A stretch of DNA of 50,972 bases from positions 1 to 50,972 of the forward strand of contig JARGPL010000036.1 of the NCBI GenBank assembly GCA_029210175.1, in the 5' to 3' direction. The stretch's first letter is position 1; each line of letters opens with the position of its first letter. Under the pieces are notes generated by a model. The model saw only the letters and a list, made by a program, of their open reading frames with translations, did no database searches and was not told where the DNA came from. This document shows positions 1 to 8,636 of the stretch, one piece after another. The position numbers and the translations under genes were made by a program. This DNA comes from Minwuia sp. (GTDB lineage Bacteria; Pseudomonadota; Alphaproteobacteria; Minwuiales; Minwuiaceae).

Positions 1-289
1 CAACATGGACCGTCTGGTGTTCCATGAGCGGAGAAACGCGACGGGATGAATCCGTCCGGTTTGCAGAAAACCATTGCCTGAAGCCTTGAAATGGGCAGGA
101 AGGCCGCAAAACCCTTGCCCCAAGTCATCAAGCCTCTGCGCCAAATTCAGGACGTATCAAAATTGCGGGTTAATGCGGGTGTCCATCTTTGATGCGTATA
201 GCCCCTGCGATCACGAAACATGATTGCGGGTTATTGGTTGATTGTGCGCGGATGGCGGCACATGGACCTTCAGTCGTGCCGCCTGAATG
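1..289. other. Intergenic left edge with short direct repeat
   Basis: I see no gene that can be supported here. The 11-base word ATTGCGGGTTA occurs at 162-172 and again at 223-233, with a partial copy (ATGCGGGT) directly after the first. A minus-strand ATG at 23-25 opens a frame that runs off the left edge, but it is too short to judge and has no clear ribosome binding site. The aminopeptidase gene ends at 290 on the minus strand, so this is also its downstream region. No U-tract hairpin was found. Confidence 0.4.
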
Positions 290-1681
290 TCAGTTGACGA
301 AGCGGTCTTCGATCATCCGGAAAAGCGCGCGCAGTCCCATGGCCTCACCACCGCGCGGCCGTCCAGGCCTGCTGCGGCTGTTCCAGGCCATGATGTCGAG
401 ATGCAGCCAGCGGTCAGGGTCTGCAACGAACTCCTTCAGGAACAGCGCAGCCGTGCTGGCACCGGCAAAGCGGCCCGACCCGGCATTGTTGATATCCGCG
501 AACGGCGTATCAAGCATGTGCCGATACCCTTCATGCAGGGGCAGTCGCCAGACTGCGTCGCCGGCCTTTGCGCCCGCCTGCTCCAGCGCGTGGGCAAGGT
601 CGTTGTCGCGCGCAAAGAACGCGGCAATCTCCGTCCCCACGGCCACACGCGCAGCACCTGTCAGGGTCGCGAAATCCACCAGCAGATCAGGCTCCTCCTC
701 CCCCGCGAGAGTCAGCGCGTCCCCCAGCACCAGACGCCCCTCGGCATCCGTATTGCCGATCTCCACCGTCAGGCCCTTGCGGCTTCGCAGGATGTCACCC
801 GGACGATACGCATTGCCCGCCACCGCATTCTCCACCGCCGGGATAAGCACCCGCAGGCGCACCGGCAGATCCAGTGCGAGGATCAGGTGCGCGAGCCCGA
901 GTACCGTCGCCGCGCCCCCCATGTCCTTGCGCATCAATTCCATGCCGGACGCCGGTTTCAGATCCAGCCCGCCGGTGTCGAAGCAGACCCCCTTGCCCAC
1001 CAGGGTAACCTTGGGCCTGTCCGCATCACCAAACGTCAGATCGATCAGGCGTGGCGGATCAACTGCGGCCCGTCCGACGGCGTGGATCATGGGAAAGTTT
1101 TCGCTCAACAGGTCTTCGCCGACAATCGTTCGGGCCTTGCCGTCAAAGCGGTCGGCCAGTGACCTCGCCGCTGCCTCCAGCGCCGACGGCCCCATGTCCT
1201 GTGCCGGCGTATTGATCAGCGTCCGTGCCAGGCAGGTCGCTTCCACGACCGCAAGCACGCGATCCTGGTCAACATCTACCGGCCAGACCAGATGCGCCAC
1301 TGGGGGCGTCTCGGATTTCTTGTAGCGGTCGAAGGTATAGGTGCCCAACGCCCAGCCAGTGACAAGGTCCTGCGCCAGTGCCAGCGCATCGTCGGTGTTC
1401 AGGGCCGAAATATCCAGGACATAGCGATCCGCCGGCAGGCGTTTCTGCAACCCGGCGATGCTCCACATGTCCGGTGTGTCCGCGACAACGGCAAGCACGG
1501 CAGCCGGTGTGCCATCGTCATCGGGCAGCATCAGCGCACTGTCCGCCTTCAGACGGTCGATCCGGCCCGACAGCCAGTTGCGCCAGAGCGGGGCTTGCGC
1601 CTCCAGCCAGTCCGCCAGGCCGGAAACCGGCACCAGATGGATCGGCAGCGCGCCCGCGCTTTCCTCAACGAGATCGTACAT
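290..1681 (-). CDS. M17 family leucyl aminopeptidase
   Basis: A 463-residue cytosolic metallo-exopeptidase that removes N-terminal residues from peptides. The M17 signature NTDAEGRL lies at residues 310-317, and the upstream metal/lysine block VGKGVCFDTGGLDLKP at 228-243. From family knowledge, Lys230, Asp235, Asp253, Asp312 and Glu314 bind the two metals or act in catalysis, with Arg316 next to them; all are present. The N-terminal third (about 1-150) is the poorly conserved regulatory domain. Length fits the shorter alphaproteobacterial M17 group (about 460) rather than the roughly 500-residue PepA. It lies 62 bases downstream of the TAXI gene on the same strand and may be co-transcribed. 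I leave out a symbol because pepA and other paralogues cannot be separated by eye. Confidence 0.93.
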   Translation of the reverse strand: MYDLVEESAGALPIHLVPVSGLADWLEAQAPLWRNWLSGRIDRLKADSALMLPDDDGTPAAVLAVVADTPDMWSIAGLQKRLPADRYVLDISALNTDDALALAQDLVTGWALGTYTFDRYKKSETPPVAHLVWPVDVDQDRVLAVVEATCLARTLINTPAQDMGPSALEAAARSLADRFDGKARTIVGEDLLSENFPMIHAVGRAAVDPPRLIDLTFGDADRPKVTLVGKGVCFDTGGLDLKPASGMELMRKDMGGAATVLGLAHLILALDLPVRLRVLIPAVENAVAGNAYRPGDILRSRKGLTVEIGNTDAEGRLVLGDALTLAGEEEPDLLVDFATLTGAARVAVGTEIAAFFARDNDLAHALEQAGAKAGDAVWRLPLHEGYRHMLDTPFADINNAGSGRFAGASTAALFLKEFVADPDRWLHLDIMAWNSRSRPGRPRGGEAMGLRALFRMIEDRFVN

Positions 1682-1743
1682 GGCTCACCTCAGCAATTTC
1701 GGGCAGGAGACTGCAACACGCGGGATGGCAACAGCAAGGATGA

Positions 1744-2919
1744 TCAATCGGAGACGGCTGTACCGGCCTCCGGAGCGGCACCAGGCTCGGGGGCACCACC
1801 AGACTCAGGGGCACTACCAGACTCAGGGGCAGCACTTGCGGCACCTGTGCCTTCGCCCGCTGCTGGCACTTCACCAGGACCGGCATCCTTCTCAGGCTCC
1901 GGTTCTGCGGGCAACAGCCCCATTTCCTCATAGAATCGCTGGGCACCGGGATGCAGCGGCACCGTCAGCCCCTCCAGCGCGGTCTGAAGGCGTATCTGCT
2001 TGCCCTTGACGTGACCGGAATTCAGCAGGCTGCGATTGCTGTCCTTCCAGAACGCCCGCGTGATCTGGTAAATCAGCTCCGCGTCGGCTTTCGCATTGAC
2101 GATCCACTGCGCCCCCACCTGCAGCGTCGGCGTGGTTCCGACCCCGTGATAGACGCCCGGCGGCAAGGCACCAGCCGTGTAGAAGCGATTGGTGATCATC
2201 AACTGGTCCGCCGCAACACCGGCAATGGGCGCCACTGTGAAGCGGCCTGTCTCGGCGAGTTCGGTCACGGCTGCCGACGGATAGCCGACGACGAAGAATG
2301 CCGCATCGATGGTGCCGTCCAGCAGGGCACTGATGGCCGGTTCCGGTCCCATTTCCACCGATTCGATATCAGATGCCTCGACGCCAAAGGCGTTCAGGAT
2401 CAGCAGCGTGTTGATGCGCGTACCCGAACCAACCCTGTCGATGGCCACGCGTTTGCCCTTCAGGTCCGACACCGACAGGATACCGAGGTCACGCCGGACG
2501 ACCAGATGCACATGCTCGGCATACAGGTTCGCAATGGACCTGAGCTGCGGGTATGCCAGCTTCCCCGTGAAGACGTGGTCGCCGCGATAGGCCCACGCCG
2601 CGATATCGGCCTGGGACAGGGCTGAATCGAACCGCCCGGTCAGCAGCCCCTCGATATTGTCGAACGATCCCCGGCTGGTGACGGCGGTCGCGATCAGATT
2701 GTCAACGCCACAGGCACCGCCCTCATCACAGGGCGCACTGCCCGGGGGACGGGAAATGGCGGACGCGATCAGTGCCCCGATGGGGTAATAGGTTCCGGCG
2801 GTCGATCCGGTTCCGATACGGAACAGACGGACATCTTGCGCACGCGTGGCTGAAGCGGCAATGAGCATGAAGCCCATCAGGATTGCCGCTATGGCGGTTG
2901 TGACCGACCGTTCCCGCAT
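1744..2919 (-). CDS. TAXI family TRAP transporter solute-binding protein
   Basis: A 391-residue predicted periplasmic binding protein. Residues 1-27 form a signal peptide ending ATRA before QD. The mature start, FRIGTGSTAGTYYPIG, is the typical TAXI opening, followed by GKRVAIDRVGSGTRINTLLI and a region that senses acidic ligands in this family. Known TAXI proteins bind glutamate-like or other carboxylates and work with a fused 4TM-12TM TRAP permease; no such permease is in this window, so it is an orphan or works with a distant permease. The last 55 or so residues (about 337-391) are a low-complexity tail of Pro, Glu, Gly, Ala and Ser with PESG/APEP repeats, not part of the usual fold. It diverges from the broken carboxyltransferase gene across a 47-base gap. 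Confidence 0.9.
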   Translation of the reverse strand: MRERSVTTAIAAILMGFMLIAASATRAQDVRLFRIGTGSTAGTYYPIGALIASAISRPPGSAPCDEGGACGVDNLIATAVTSRGSFDNIEGLLTGRFDSALSQADIAAWAYRGDHVFTGKLAYPQLRSIANLYAEHVHLVVRRDLGILSVSDLKGKRVAIDRVGSGTRINTLLILNAFGVEASDIESVEMGPEPAISALLDGTIDAAFFVVGYPSAAVTELAETGRFTVAPIAGVAADQLMITNRFYTAGALPPGVYHGVGTTPTLQVGAQWIVNAKADAELIYQITRAFWKDSNRSLLNSGHVKGKQIRLQTALEGLTVPLHPGAQRFYEEMGLLPAEPEPEKDAGPGEVPAAGEGTGAASAAPESGSAPESGGAPEPGAAPEAGTAVSD

Positions 2920-2966
2920 GCTTCCCTTATACGCCGTTCCGTGGGGGCGGCAAGGGGAGGAAGCCG

Positions 2967-3700
2967 ATGAAAGACACCGAAAGCCTGAACGACAGCAATA
3001 GTGCAGATGCAGACAAGTCAGACGACCTGCGCACCGATATTGCCGAGGTGGTGGCGCTGCGGCGTGCCGCGCTCGACGATGCCAGACCCGCTGCCGTGGC
3101 CAAGCGCCGAAAGACGGGCCACCGTACCGCGCGGGAAAACATCGACGATTTCCTCGACACGGACTCGTTTCCGGAAATCGGTCGACTGACCAAGCCGAAA
3201 CTGGCCCACATGGAAGGCCCCGCCGACGGGCTGGTGATGGGCACGGGTACTGTCGACGGCAACGCCGTGGCGGTCATGTCCGCCGGTCTGCACGGGTCCT
3301 GCTGGCCCTGGCGAATGCGACGATCCCGTTCATGACCGTCGTCCTGCGCAAGGCTTATGGCCTGGGATACTACGTGATGGGGTCGGAGCCGCTGGAACCG
3401 ACGCTGCTGCTTGCCTGGCCCACGGCAGAATTCGGCGGCATGGGGATCGAGGATGCGGTCAACATCATCCACAAACCCGAGCTGGATGCCGCCCCGGACA
3501 AGAAAGCCCACGACCGCCAGCATGCGGAAAAGGTGGCCGAACTGAAAAAGGCCAATACGGCACTGGAAGTCGCGGGCAGATTCGAGTTCGACGATGTCAT
3601 CGACCCGGCTGACACCCGCTGGTATCTGGCCGAGACGCTGAAACGCCTGCCCCCGCCCGAACCGCGCACGCGCAAGAAACACCCGGTGGACGCCATGTAG
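2967..3700 (+). pseudogene. Acyl-CoA carboxylase carboxyltransferase, internally deleted and frameshifted
   Basis: Two frames read as the two ends of one carboxyltransferase (propionyl/acetyl-CoA carboxylase beta type). The first, 2967-3335, has the N-terminal block RRKTGHRTARENIDDFLD and stops resembling the family after VDGNAVAVMS. The second resumes the family at about 3293, reading RVLLALANATIPFMTVVLRK, and continues to 3700 with the C-terminal PTAEFGGMGIEDAVNII region. The two are in different frames (phase 0 and phase 2). About half of a roughly 500-residue enzyme, including the usual central AGG-type acyl-CoA and biotin-site loops, is missing. The simplest reading is an internal deletion of some 250-300 codons with an out-of-frame junction near 3285-3295. 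A functional product is very unlikely. Confidence 0.85.
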
Positions 3701-3758
3701 CCGCGCCCTTTATCTTCATCGTTGCATCGGGCCATTCAACATTCGGACCACGTACCGC

Positions 3759-4487
3759 ATGATCGTTACACGACAGACAGCATTGTTCCTGGATTATGAT
3801 GGAACGCTGGTGGATCTGGCCGCCACGCCGGAGGCTGCGGTGCCCGGGCCGTGCCTGGTTGATCTGCTGCACGATCTCGGTGAAGCACTGGGGGGCGCAC
3901 TGGCCATATTGAGCGGCCGCACCGTCAGTGACCTCGACTCCCTGCTGACCCCCTTGCAACTGACCATCGGCGGCGTGCACGGGGCGGAGGTGCGGGTCGT
4001 CGGCACGACACTGCAACGGCGCGAACCACCCGCAGAACTTTCCGCCGTGCGTCAGGCCGCACACAAGCTGGCGGACGACCACCCTGGCATTCGGGTCGAG
4101 GACAAGGGACCGGCGGTTGCCGTCCACTACCGCGCCAATCCTGATGTCGAGAAGGCCGTCGAAGCAGCCCTGCATGCCGCGCTCGGGCGTACCGATGGCA
4201 TCGAGATGATCCACGGCAAGATGGTGTTCGAGGTCCGTGCCCGTGACATGCACAAGGGGGCGGTGCTGGAACACCTGATGCAGCACCGCCTGTTTCGTGA
4301 CCGCAAGCCGGTGATGATCGGCGATGACCGGACGGACGAAGATGCGTTCGCCAGGGTGATTCAGCTTGGCGGCAAGGCGATAAAGGTCGGTACGGGGCAA
4401 ACGCTGGCGCAGTCCCGCCTGTCCGATCCATCCGACGTGATAACCCACCTGCAAGACGCGCTTGCGACCATGAAGGACCTGAGATGA
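3759..4487 (+). CDS. otsB: Trehalose-6-phosphate phosphatase
   Basis: A 242-residue HAD-superfamily phosphatase that converts trehalose 6-phosphate to trehalose in the cytoplasm. HAD motif I is LDYDGTLVDL with the nucleophile Asp12 and acid/base Asp14. LSGR at 51-54 is motif II in trehalose phosphatases. MIGDDRTDEDAF around 187-197 is motif IV with the Mg-binding aspartates. HGKMVFEVR (about 152-160) is the OtsB substrate-cap segment. Length matches OtsB. It is the first gene of a four-gene operon and overlaps the next gene by ATGA at 4484-4487, so translation is probably coupled. The partner synthase OtsA is two genes downstream. Confidence 0.96.
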   Translation: MIVTRQTALFLDYDGTLVDLAATPEAAVPGPCLVDLLHDLGEALGGALAILSGRTVSDLDSLLTPLQLTIGGVHGAEVRVVGTTLQRREPPAELSAVRQAAHKLADDHPGIRVEDKGPAVAVHYRANPDVEKAVEAALHAALGRTDGIEMIHGKMVFEVRARDMHKGAVLEHLMQHRLFRDRKPVMIGDDRTDEDAFARVIQLGGKAIKVGTGQTLAQSRLSDPSDVITHLQDALATMKDLR

Positions 4488-6295
4488 CCCCTGTGAATGC
4501 CCCGACAGCAAGTCCGTCCCTGAACCTGGGCGTCATCGGCAATTGTGCCTTCAGCGCGCTGATCGATGCGCAAGGGGGCGTCGTCTGGTGCTGTCTGCCC
4601 CGCTATGACAGCAACCCGGTGTTTCATGCGCTGCTGAGCGATGGCAGTCAGGGGGCAAGCGGGCGGTTTGCCATCGATGTGGAGGATTTCGACCACGCGG
4701 AACAGGCCTACGAACCCAACACCGCGATCCTGCGCACCCGCCTGTTCGACACCCGCGGGCGCGGGCTCGAGATCACGGATTTCGCCCCCCGCTTCGAAGC
4801 GCGCGGCCGCTTGTTCCGTCCCCTGACCATGATACGCCGCCTGCGCCCGATCAATGGATCGCCCCGCATCCGTGTCCGGTTGCGCCCGACCCAGGACTGG
4901 GGAACACGGGCCACGGACATCACCCATGGCAGCAACCACATCCGCTTCGTCGGTGATCAGTACACCATGCGCTTCACCACCAGCGCCCCGATCGATTATG
5001 TGCTGAAGGAAACAGCATTCCTGCTCGACAAGCCCATCGCCATGATACTGGGTCCGGACGAAACCCTGACAGACGGGGTCGAGCAGACGGCAGCAGACTT
5101 CCAGGAAAAGACTGCCAGTTACTGGCGCCACTGGACCCGGCGTCTTGCCCTGCCGCTGGAATGGCAGGATGCGGTGATCCGGTCGGCGATCACCCTGAAA
5201 CTCTGCGTTTTCGAGGAGACTGGTGCCATCGTCGCGGCGCTGACGACCAGCATCCCGGAATCTGCAGGGTCCGGGCGCAACTGGGACTACCGGTTCTGCT
5301 GGCTGCGCGACGCGTTCTTCGTCGTCCGTGCCCTCAACACCCTGTCCGAAGTGGCAACCATGGAGGATTACCTGCGTTGGCTGCGCAACGTCGTGGTCGA
5401 TGCCGATGGTGGCCACATGCAGCCGGTGTACGGGATCGGCCTCGAAGCGCAGATCAGCGAACGCATCATCGAAGGCATTCCCGGATACCGCGGCATGGGC
5501 CCGGTTCGGGCGGGCAATCAGGCGCATGAGCATTTTCAGTATGACGTGTTCGGCAATGTCGTGCTTGGTGCGGCTCAGGCATTCTTTGACCGCCGACTGC
5601 TGCGCCCTGCCGACGATGACGACTTCGAGCGTCTGGAGAAGGTGGGTGAACAGGCCTTCCATTTCTACGACAAGCCTGACGCCGGAATGTGGGAACTGCG
5701 CACCCGGGCGAGGGTTCATACATCATCCGCCCTGATGTGCTGGGCCGCTTGCGATCGGCTGGCAAAGATCGCCCGGGAAATCCGGCGGGCGGAGCGAGCT
5801 GACGTCTGGGCCGAACGGGCCAGCCTGATCCGGGACCGCATCCTGGACGAGGCCTGGAGCGAGGAACGCCAGGCCTTTGCCGAGAGTTTCGGCGGTCGCG
5901 ACCTTGATGCATCCGTCCTGCTGATGGCGGAGGTCGGCCTGATCGACCCGATGGATCCGCGTTTCGTCGCCACTGTGGAACGGCTGGAGGAAGCGCTGAC
6001 CGACGGGCCGTACATGCTGCGTTACGAGGCGGATGATGACTTCGGTGCGCCGGAGGTTTCATTCAACATCTGCGCCTTCTGGCGCATCGAAGCCCTGGCC
6101 CGCGTCGGCCAGATGGAGAAAGCGCGGGAGACGTTCGAGGCCATGCTGGCCCTGCGCAATCCGCTTGGCCTGCTGTCGGAAGATACCCACCCGGCGACAG
6201 GGGAGCTTTGGGGCAACTTTCCCCAGACCTACTCGATGGTGGGGATCATCAACTGCGCCCGCTTGCTGAGCACCGGATGGGAGACAAGGATATGA
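4484..6295 (+). CDS. Glycoside hydrolase family 15 (glucoamylase/trehalase-like)
   Basis: A 603-residue GH15 protein without a signal peptide, so cytoplasmic. The N-terminal beta-rich domain (about 1-230) contains the family opening LGVIGNCAFSALID. The (alpha/alpha)6 catalytic domain follows, with NWDYRFCWLRDAFF (about 265-278), GIPGYRGMGPVRAGNQ (about 329-344) and the end motif LLSEDTHPATGELWGNFPQT. GH15 enzymes use a pair of glutamates; candidate residues sit in the GIGLEAQ segment and in LLSED. Family members hydrolyse alpha-glucosidic bonds, and several bacterial and archaeal ones are trehalases. Its place between otsB and otsA, with ATGA overlaps on both sides, makes trehalose or a trehalose-linked glucan the likely substrate, though glucoamylase activity cannot be excluded. 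Confidence 0.92.
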   Translation: MTPVNAPTASPSLNLGVIGNCAFSALIDAQGGVVWCCLPRYDSNPVFHALLSDGSQGASGRFAIDVEDFDHAEQAYEPNTAILRTRLFDTRGRGLEITDFAPRFEARGRLFRPLTMIRRLRPINGSPRIRVRLRPTQDWGTRATDITHGSNHIRFVGDQYTMRFTTSAPIDYVLKETAFLLDKPIAMILGPDETLTDGVEQTAADFQEKTASYWRHWTRRLALPLEWQDAVIRSAITLKLCVFEETGAIVAALTTSIPESAGSGRNWDYRFCWLRDAFFVVRALNTLSEVATMEDYLRWLRNVVVDADGGHMQPVYGIGLEAQISERIIEGIPGYRGMGPVRAGNQAHEHFQYDVFGNVVLGAAQAFFDRRLLRPADDDDFERLEKVGEQAFHFYDKPDAGMWELRTRARVHTSSALMCWAACDRLAKIAREIRRAERADVWAERASLIRDRILDEAWSEERQAFAESFGGRDLDASVLLMAEVGLIDPMDPRFVATVERLEEALTDGPYMLRYEADDDFGAPEVSFNICAFWRIEALARVGQMEKARETFEAMLALRNPLGLLSEDTHPATGELWGNFPQTYSMVGIINCARLLSTGWETRI

Positions 6296-7683
6296 GCCGC
6301 CTGATCGTCGTTTCCAATCGCGTTCAGGACCCGGCCGCAGGACCTGGCGTCGGCGGCCTTGCGGTTGCCCTGGGCGAAGCTCTCAACAGCAGCGGCGGCA
6401 TCTGGGTCGGCTGGAACGGGCATGTCGAAGACGACCCGACGCTGCCTGTCAGCTGGCAGGAAGAAAGATCCGGCAACCTGACCCTGCTGACCACATCCCT
6501 GACGCAGGAAGAGCACCAGGGATACTACCTCGGGTTCGCCAATCGCGTACTCTGGCCCGCATTCCATTACCGGCTCGACCTGGTCGACTACACCAACGCC
6601 CACACCCGTGTTTACGGTGCGGTGAACCGACGGCTGGCGATGAAGATCGCAACGATCCTGAAACCCGACGACCGGATCTGGATCCACGACTATCATCTGA
6701 TCCCGCTCGCGGCGGAACTGAGGGCGGCGGGATGCGGCAATCCCATCGGCTATTTCCAGCACATTCCCCTGCCCCCGCCGAGCATCCTGACCGCTGTCCC
6801 CGAATACAGCTGGCTGGTGCGGGCGCTGTTCGCCTACGACGTGGTCGGTTTCCAGACGGAAACAGATCGCCAGCACCTGATCCAGCAGGTCTGCCAGCAG
6901 GAAAGCGCGGCCACGGTCGACGGTGAATATGTCACCGCGTTCGGGCGATCAACCCGCGTGAAGTCCTATCCCATCGGCATTGATGTGGATCGGTTTGGCG
7001 ACATGGCCCGAACCGCCGACGCGCAGGAGATCATAGACCGTCTGCACCGGCGCAACCTGAACCGGGCGCAGGTCATAGGCGTTGACCGTCTGGACTATTC
7101 CAAGGGGTTGCCGGAGCGGCTGGAATCCGTACGTCGCCTGCTGGAGCTGTATCCGGAGAACCGGGGCGCGATGACCTTCATGCAGATTGCACCAACATCG
7201 CGCGGCGCCGTCGACGCCTATGTCGATCTGCATGAGCGGCTGGATTCCCTGAGCGGAGAGATCAACAGCAAGTTCAGTGACTTTGACTGGACACCGATCC
7301 GATATATCAACCGCCAGTTCCCGCGTGAGACGCTGGCTGCGCTGTATCGCGCCAGCCGGGCGGCGCTGATCACTCCCTTGCGCGACGGCATGAACCTGGT
7401 GGCGCACGAATATGTCGTGGCGCAGGACCCGGAAGACCCGGGCATGCCGGTGCTGTCGCGGTTCGCAGGGGCGGCCGATTACATGAAGGATGCCGTGCTG
7501 ATCAACCCCTACAACATCGATGAAACCGCCATTGCCCTGCAGACAGCCCTGCAGATGCCATTGAAGGAACGCCAGCGCCGCCACGAACGCCTGATGGATG
7601 TGGTCCGGGACCTGGATGTTTCACGCTGGAGCAGCCGGTTCCTGAACGACCTGGGCCAGCTGGTCCGTGCCATCCCGAGCTGA
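6292..7683 (+). CDS. otsA: Alpha,alpha-trehalose-phosphate synthase
   Basis: A 463-residue GT20 enzyme that joins UDP-glucose (or another NDP-glucose) and glucose 6-phosphate into trehalose 6-phosphate. The start is the ATG at 6292, overlapping the preceding TGA as ATGA; longer upstream readings would lie inside the GH15 gene. The opening is RLIVVSNRV. Further markers are GGLAVALGEAL with its Gly-Gly loop, IWIHDYHLIPLAAELR, IGYFQHIPLPPPSI, GVDRLDYSKGLPERL (nucleotide-sugar site) and TPLRDGMNLVAHEYV near the C-terminus. Length fits bacterial OtsA. It is followed after 5 bases by the glucokinase gene. Together with otsB it completes trehalose synthesis in one operon. Confidence 0.97.
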   Translation: MSRLIVVSNRVQDPAAGPGVGGLAVALGEALNSSGGIWVGWNGHVEDDPTLPVSWQEERSGNLTLLTTSLTQEEHQGYYLGFANRVLWPAFHYRLDLVDYTNAHTRVYGAVNRRLAMKIATILKPDDRIWIHDYHLIPLAAELRAAGCGNPIGYFQHIPLPPPSILTAVPEYSWLVRALFAYDVVGFQTETDRQHLIQQVCQQESAATVDGEYVTAFGRSTRVKSYPIGIDVDRFGDMARTADAQEIIDRLHRRNLNRAQVIGVDRLDYSKGLPERLESVRRLLELYPENRGAMTFMQIAPTSRGAVDAYVDLHERLDSLSGEINSKFSDFDWTPIRYINRQFPRETLAALYRASRAALITPLRDGMNLVAHEYVVAQDPEDPGMPVLSRFAGAADYMKDAVLINPYNIDETAIALQTALQMPLKERQRRHERLMDVVRDLDVSRWSSRFLNDLGQLVRAIPS

Positions 7684-7688
7684 CCGGC

Positions 7689-8609
7689 ATGTCAGAGCAG
7701 ATGCGCCTGATTGCGGACATTGGCGGCACCCATGCACGGTTCGCACTGGCAGGGCGCGACGGTGGCCTGCATCACGTGCAGAAGCTTGCGACCGATGCAC
7801 ATGAAACCTTCGAAAGTGCCGCCGTTGCCTATCTGGCGCAGGTGCCAGAAGGCAAAATCACGTCAGCGGCCATCGCAATGGCAGGGCCGGTCCGCGACGG
7901 TGCAGGCAAGCTGGTCAACGGAACCTGGCGGATCAGTGAGGCTGCCATCTCGGCGCTGGTCAGCAGCAGACAGGTGCGCCTGCTCAATGATCTGCAGGCG
8001 GCAGCGCTCGGCACCCGGCACTGCAAGGCGGTACCACTGGAAGCCGGTCGCGGCATCGATCACGAAAGGCCGGTACTTGTCATTGGCATTGGCACGGGCG
8101 TTGGCGGCTGCCTGCTTGTGCCAGGCACCGATGGTTCACGCACAGCAATCGCCACGGAGATCGGGCACGGACTGCTGGCCACCAATGGCCTTCTGGCAAC
8201 AGATCAGGTCTTCAGTGCGGAGGCATTGCTGTCCGGCACCGGCCTGCCAACCCTCCGCAAGCTCACCAGGATTGCGAGCAAGAGTCGCGCAGATCAGACA
8301 GCCCGGACACCGCAGATCATCGATTTTCTGGCATCAGGCGGACAGGAGGCGGCCGAGTTCTCCGCAATCTACGCCCGCCTGTTCGCGCGCTTCGCCGCAA
8401 CAGCGGCACTGACGGTCGGTGCAACCGGGGGTGTCGTGCTCGTCGGGGGCATGGCGGAGCGGTTGTTCCCGTTGTTGCCGACGACGGACCTGATCGAAGC
8501 ATTTCACCTGCCCGGCCCGATGACGGAATGGCTGAAAGCCATCACCATCAATCGGGTGGCAGATGACGCTGTCGCCCTGAAAGGCCTGGCAATGCTGTCC
8601 CTCGACTGA
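7689..8609 (+). CDS. glk: Glucokinase
   Basis: A 306-residue kinase of the bacterial Glk/ROK-related family that phosphorylates glucose with ATP to glucose 6-phosphate. The N-terminal phosphate loop IADIGGTHARFALAG, the central GNVIG-like segment VLVIGIGTGVGGCL (about 118-131) and the C-terminal GATGGVVLVGGMAERLF adenosine motif are all present. EIGHGLLATN is the region that lies by the sugar site. The start ATG at 7689 is 5 bases after otsA, so it is the last gene of the trehalose operon. Glucose released by the GH15 enzyme would be re-phosphorylated here to feed OtsA or central metabolism. An inverted repeat covers its stop codon and that of the convergent trcR gene. Confidence 0.94.
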   Translation: MSEQMRLIADIGGTHARFALAGRDGGLHHVQKLATDAHETFESAAVAYLAQVPEGKITSAAIAMAGPVRDGAGKLVNGTWRISEAAISALVSSRQVRLLNDLQAAALGTRHCKAVPLEAGRGIDHERPVLVIGIGTGVGGCLLVPGTDGSRTAIATEIGHGLLATNGLLATDQVFSAEALLSGTGLPTLRKLTRIASKSRADQTARTPQIIDFLASGGQEAAEFSAIYARLFARFAATAALTVGATGGVVLVGGMAERLFPLLPTTDLIEAFHLPGPMTEWLKAITINRVADDAVALKGLAMLSLD

Positions 8610-8636
8610 CCCGGTCGCCAGGTCCGAGAGGTCAGT
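8605..8636. terminator. Inverted repeat at convergent glk/trcR ends
   Basis: ACTGACC at 8605-8611 and GGTCAGT at 8630-8636 are exact inverted repeats with an 18-base loop. They enclose the two converging stop codons (TGA 8607-8609 plus, TGA on minus 8632-8634). There is no U-tract on either side, so if it ends transcription it is not a textbook intrinsic terminator. It could also be chance. Confidence 0.35.

Noticed and set aside
1-25. Start of a minus-strand gene at ATG 23-25
   Set aside because: Only eight codons are visible and no ribosome binding site was seen.
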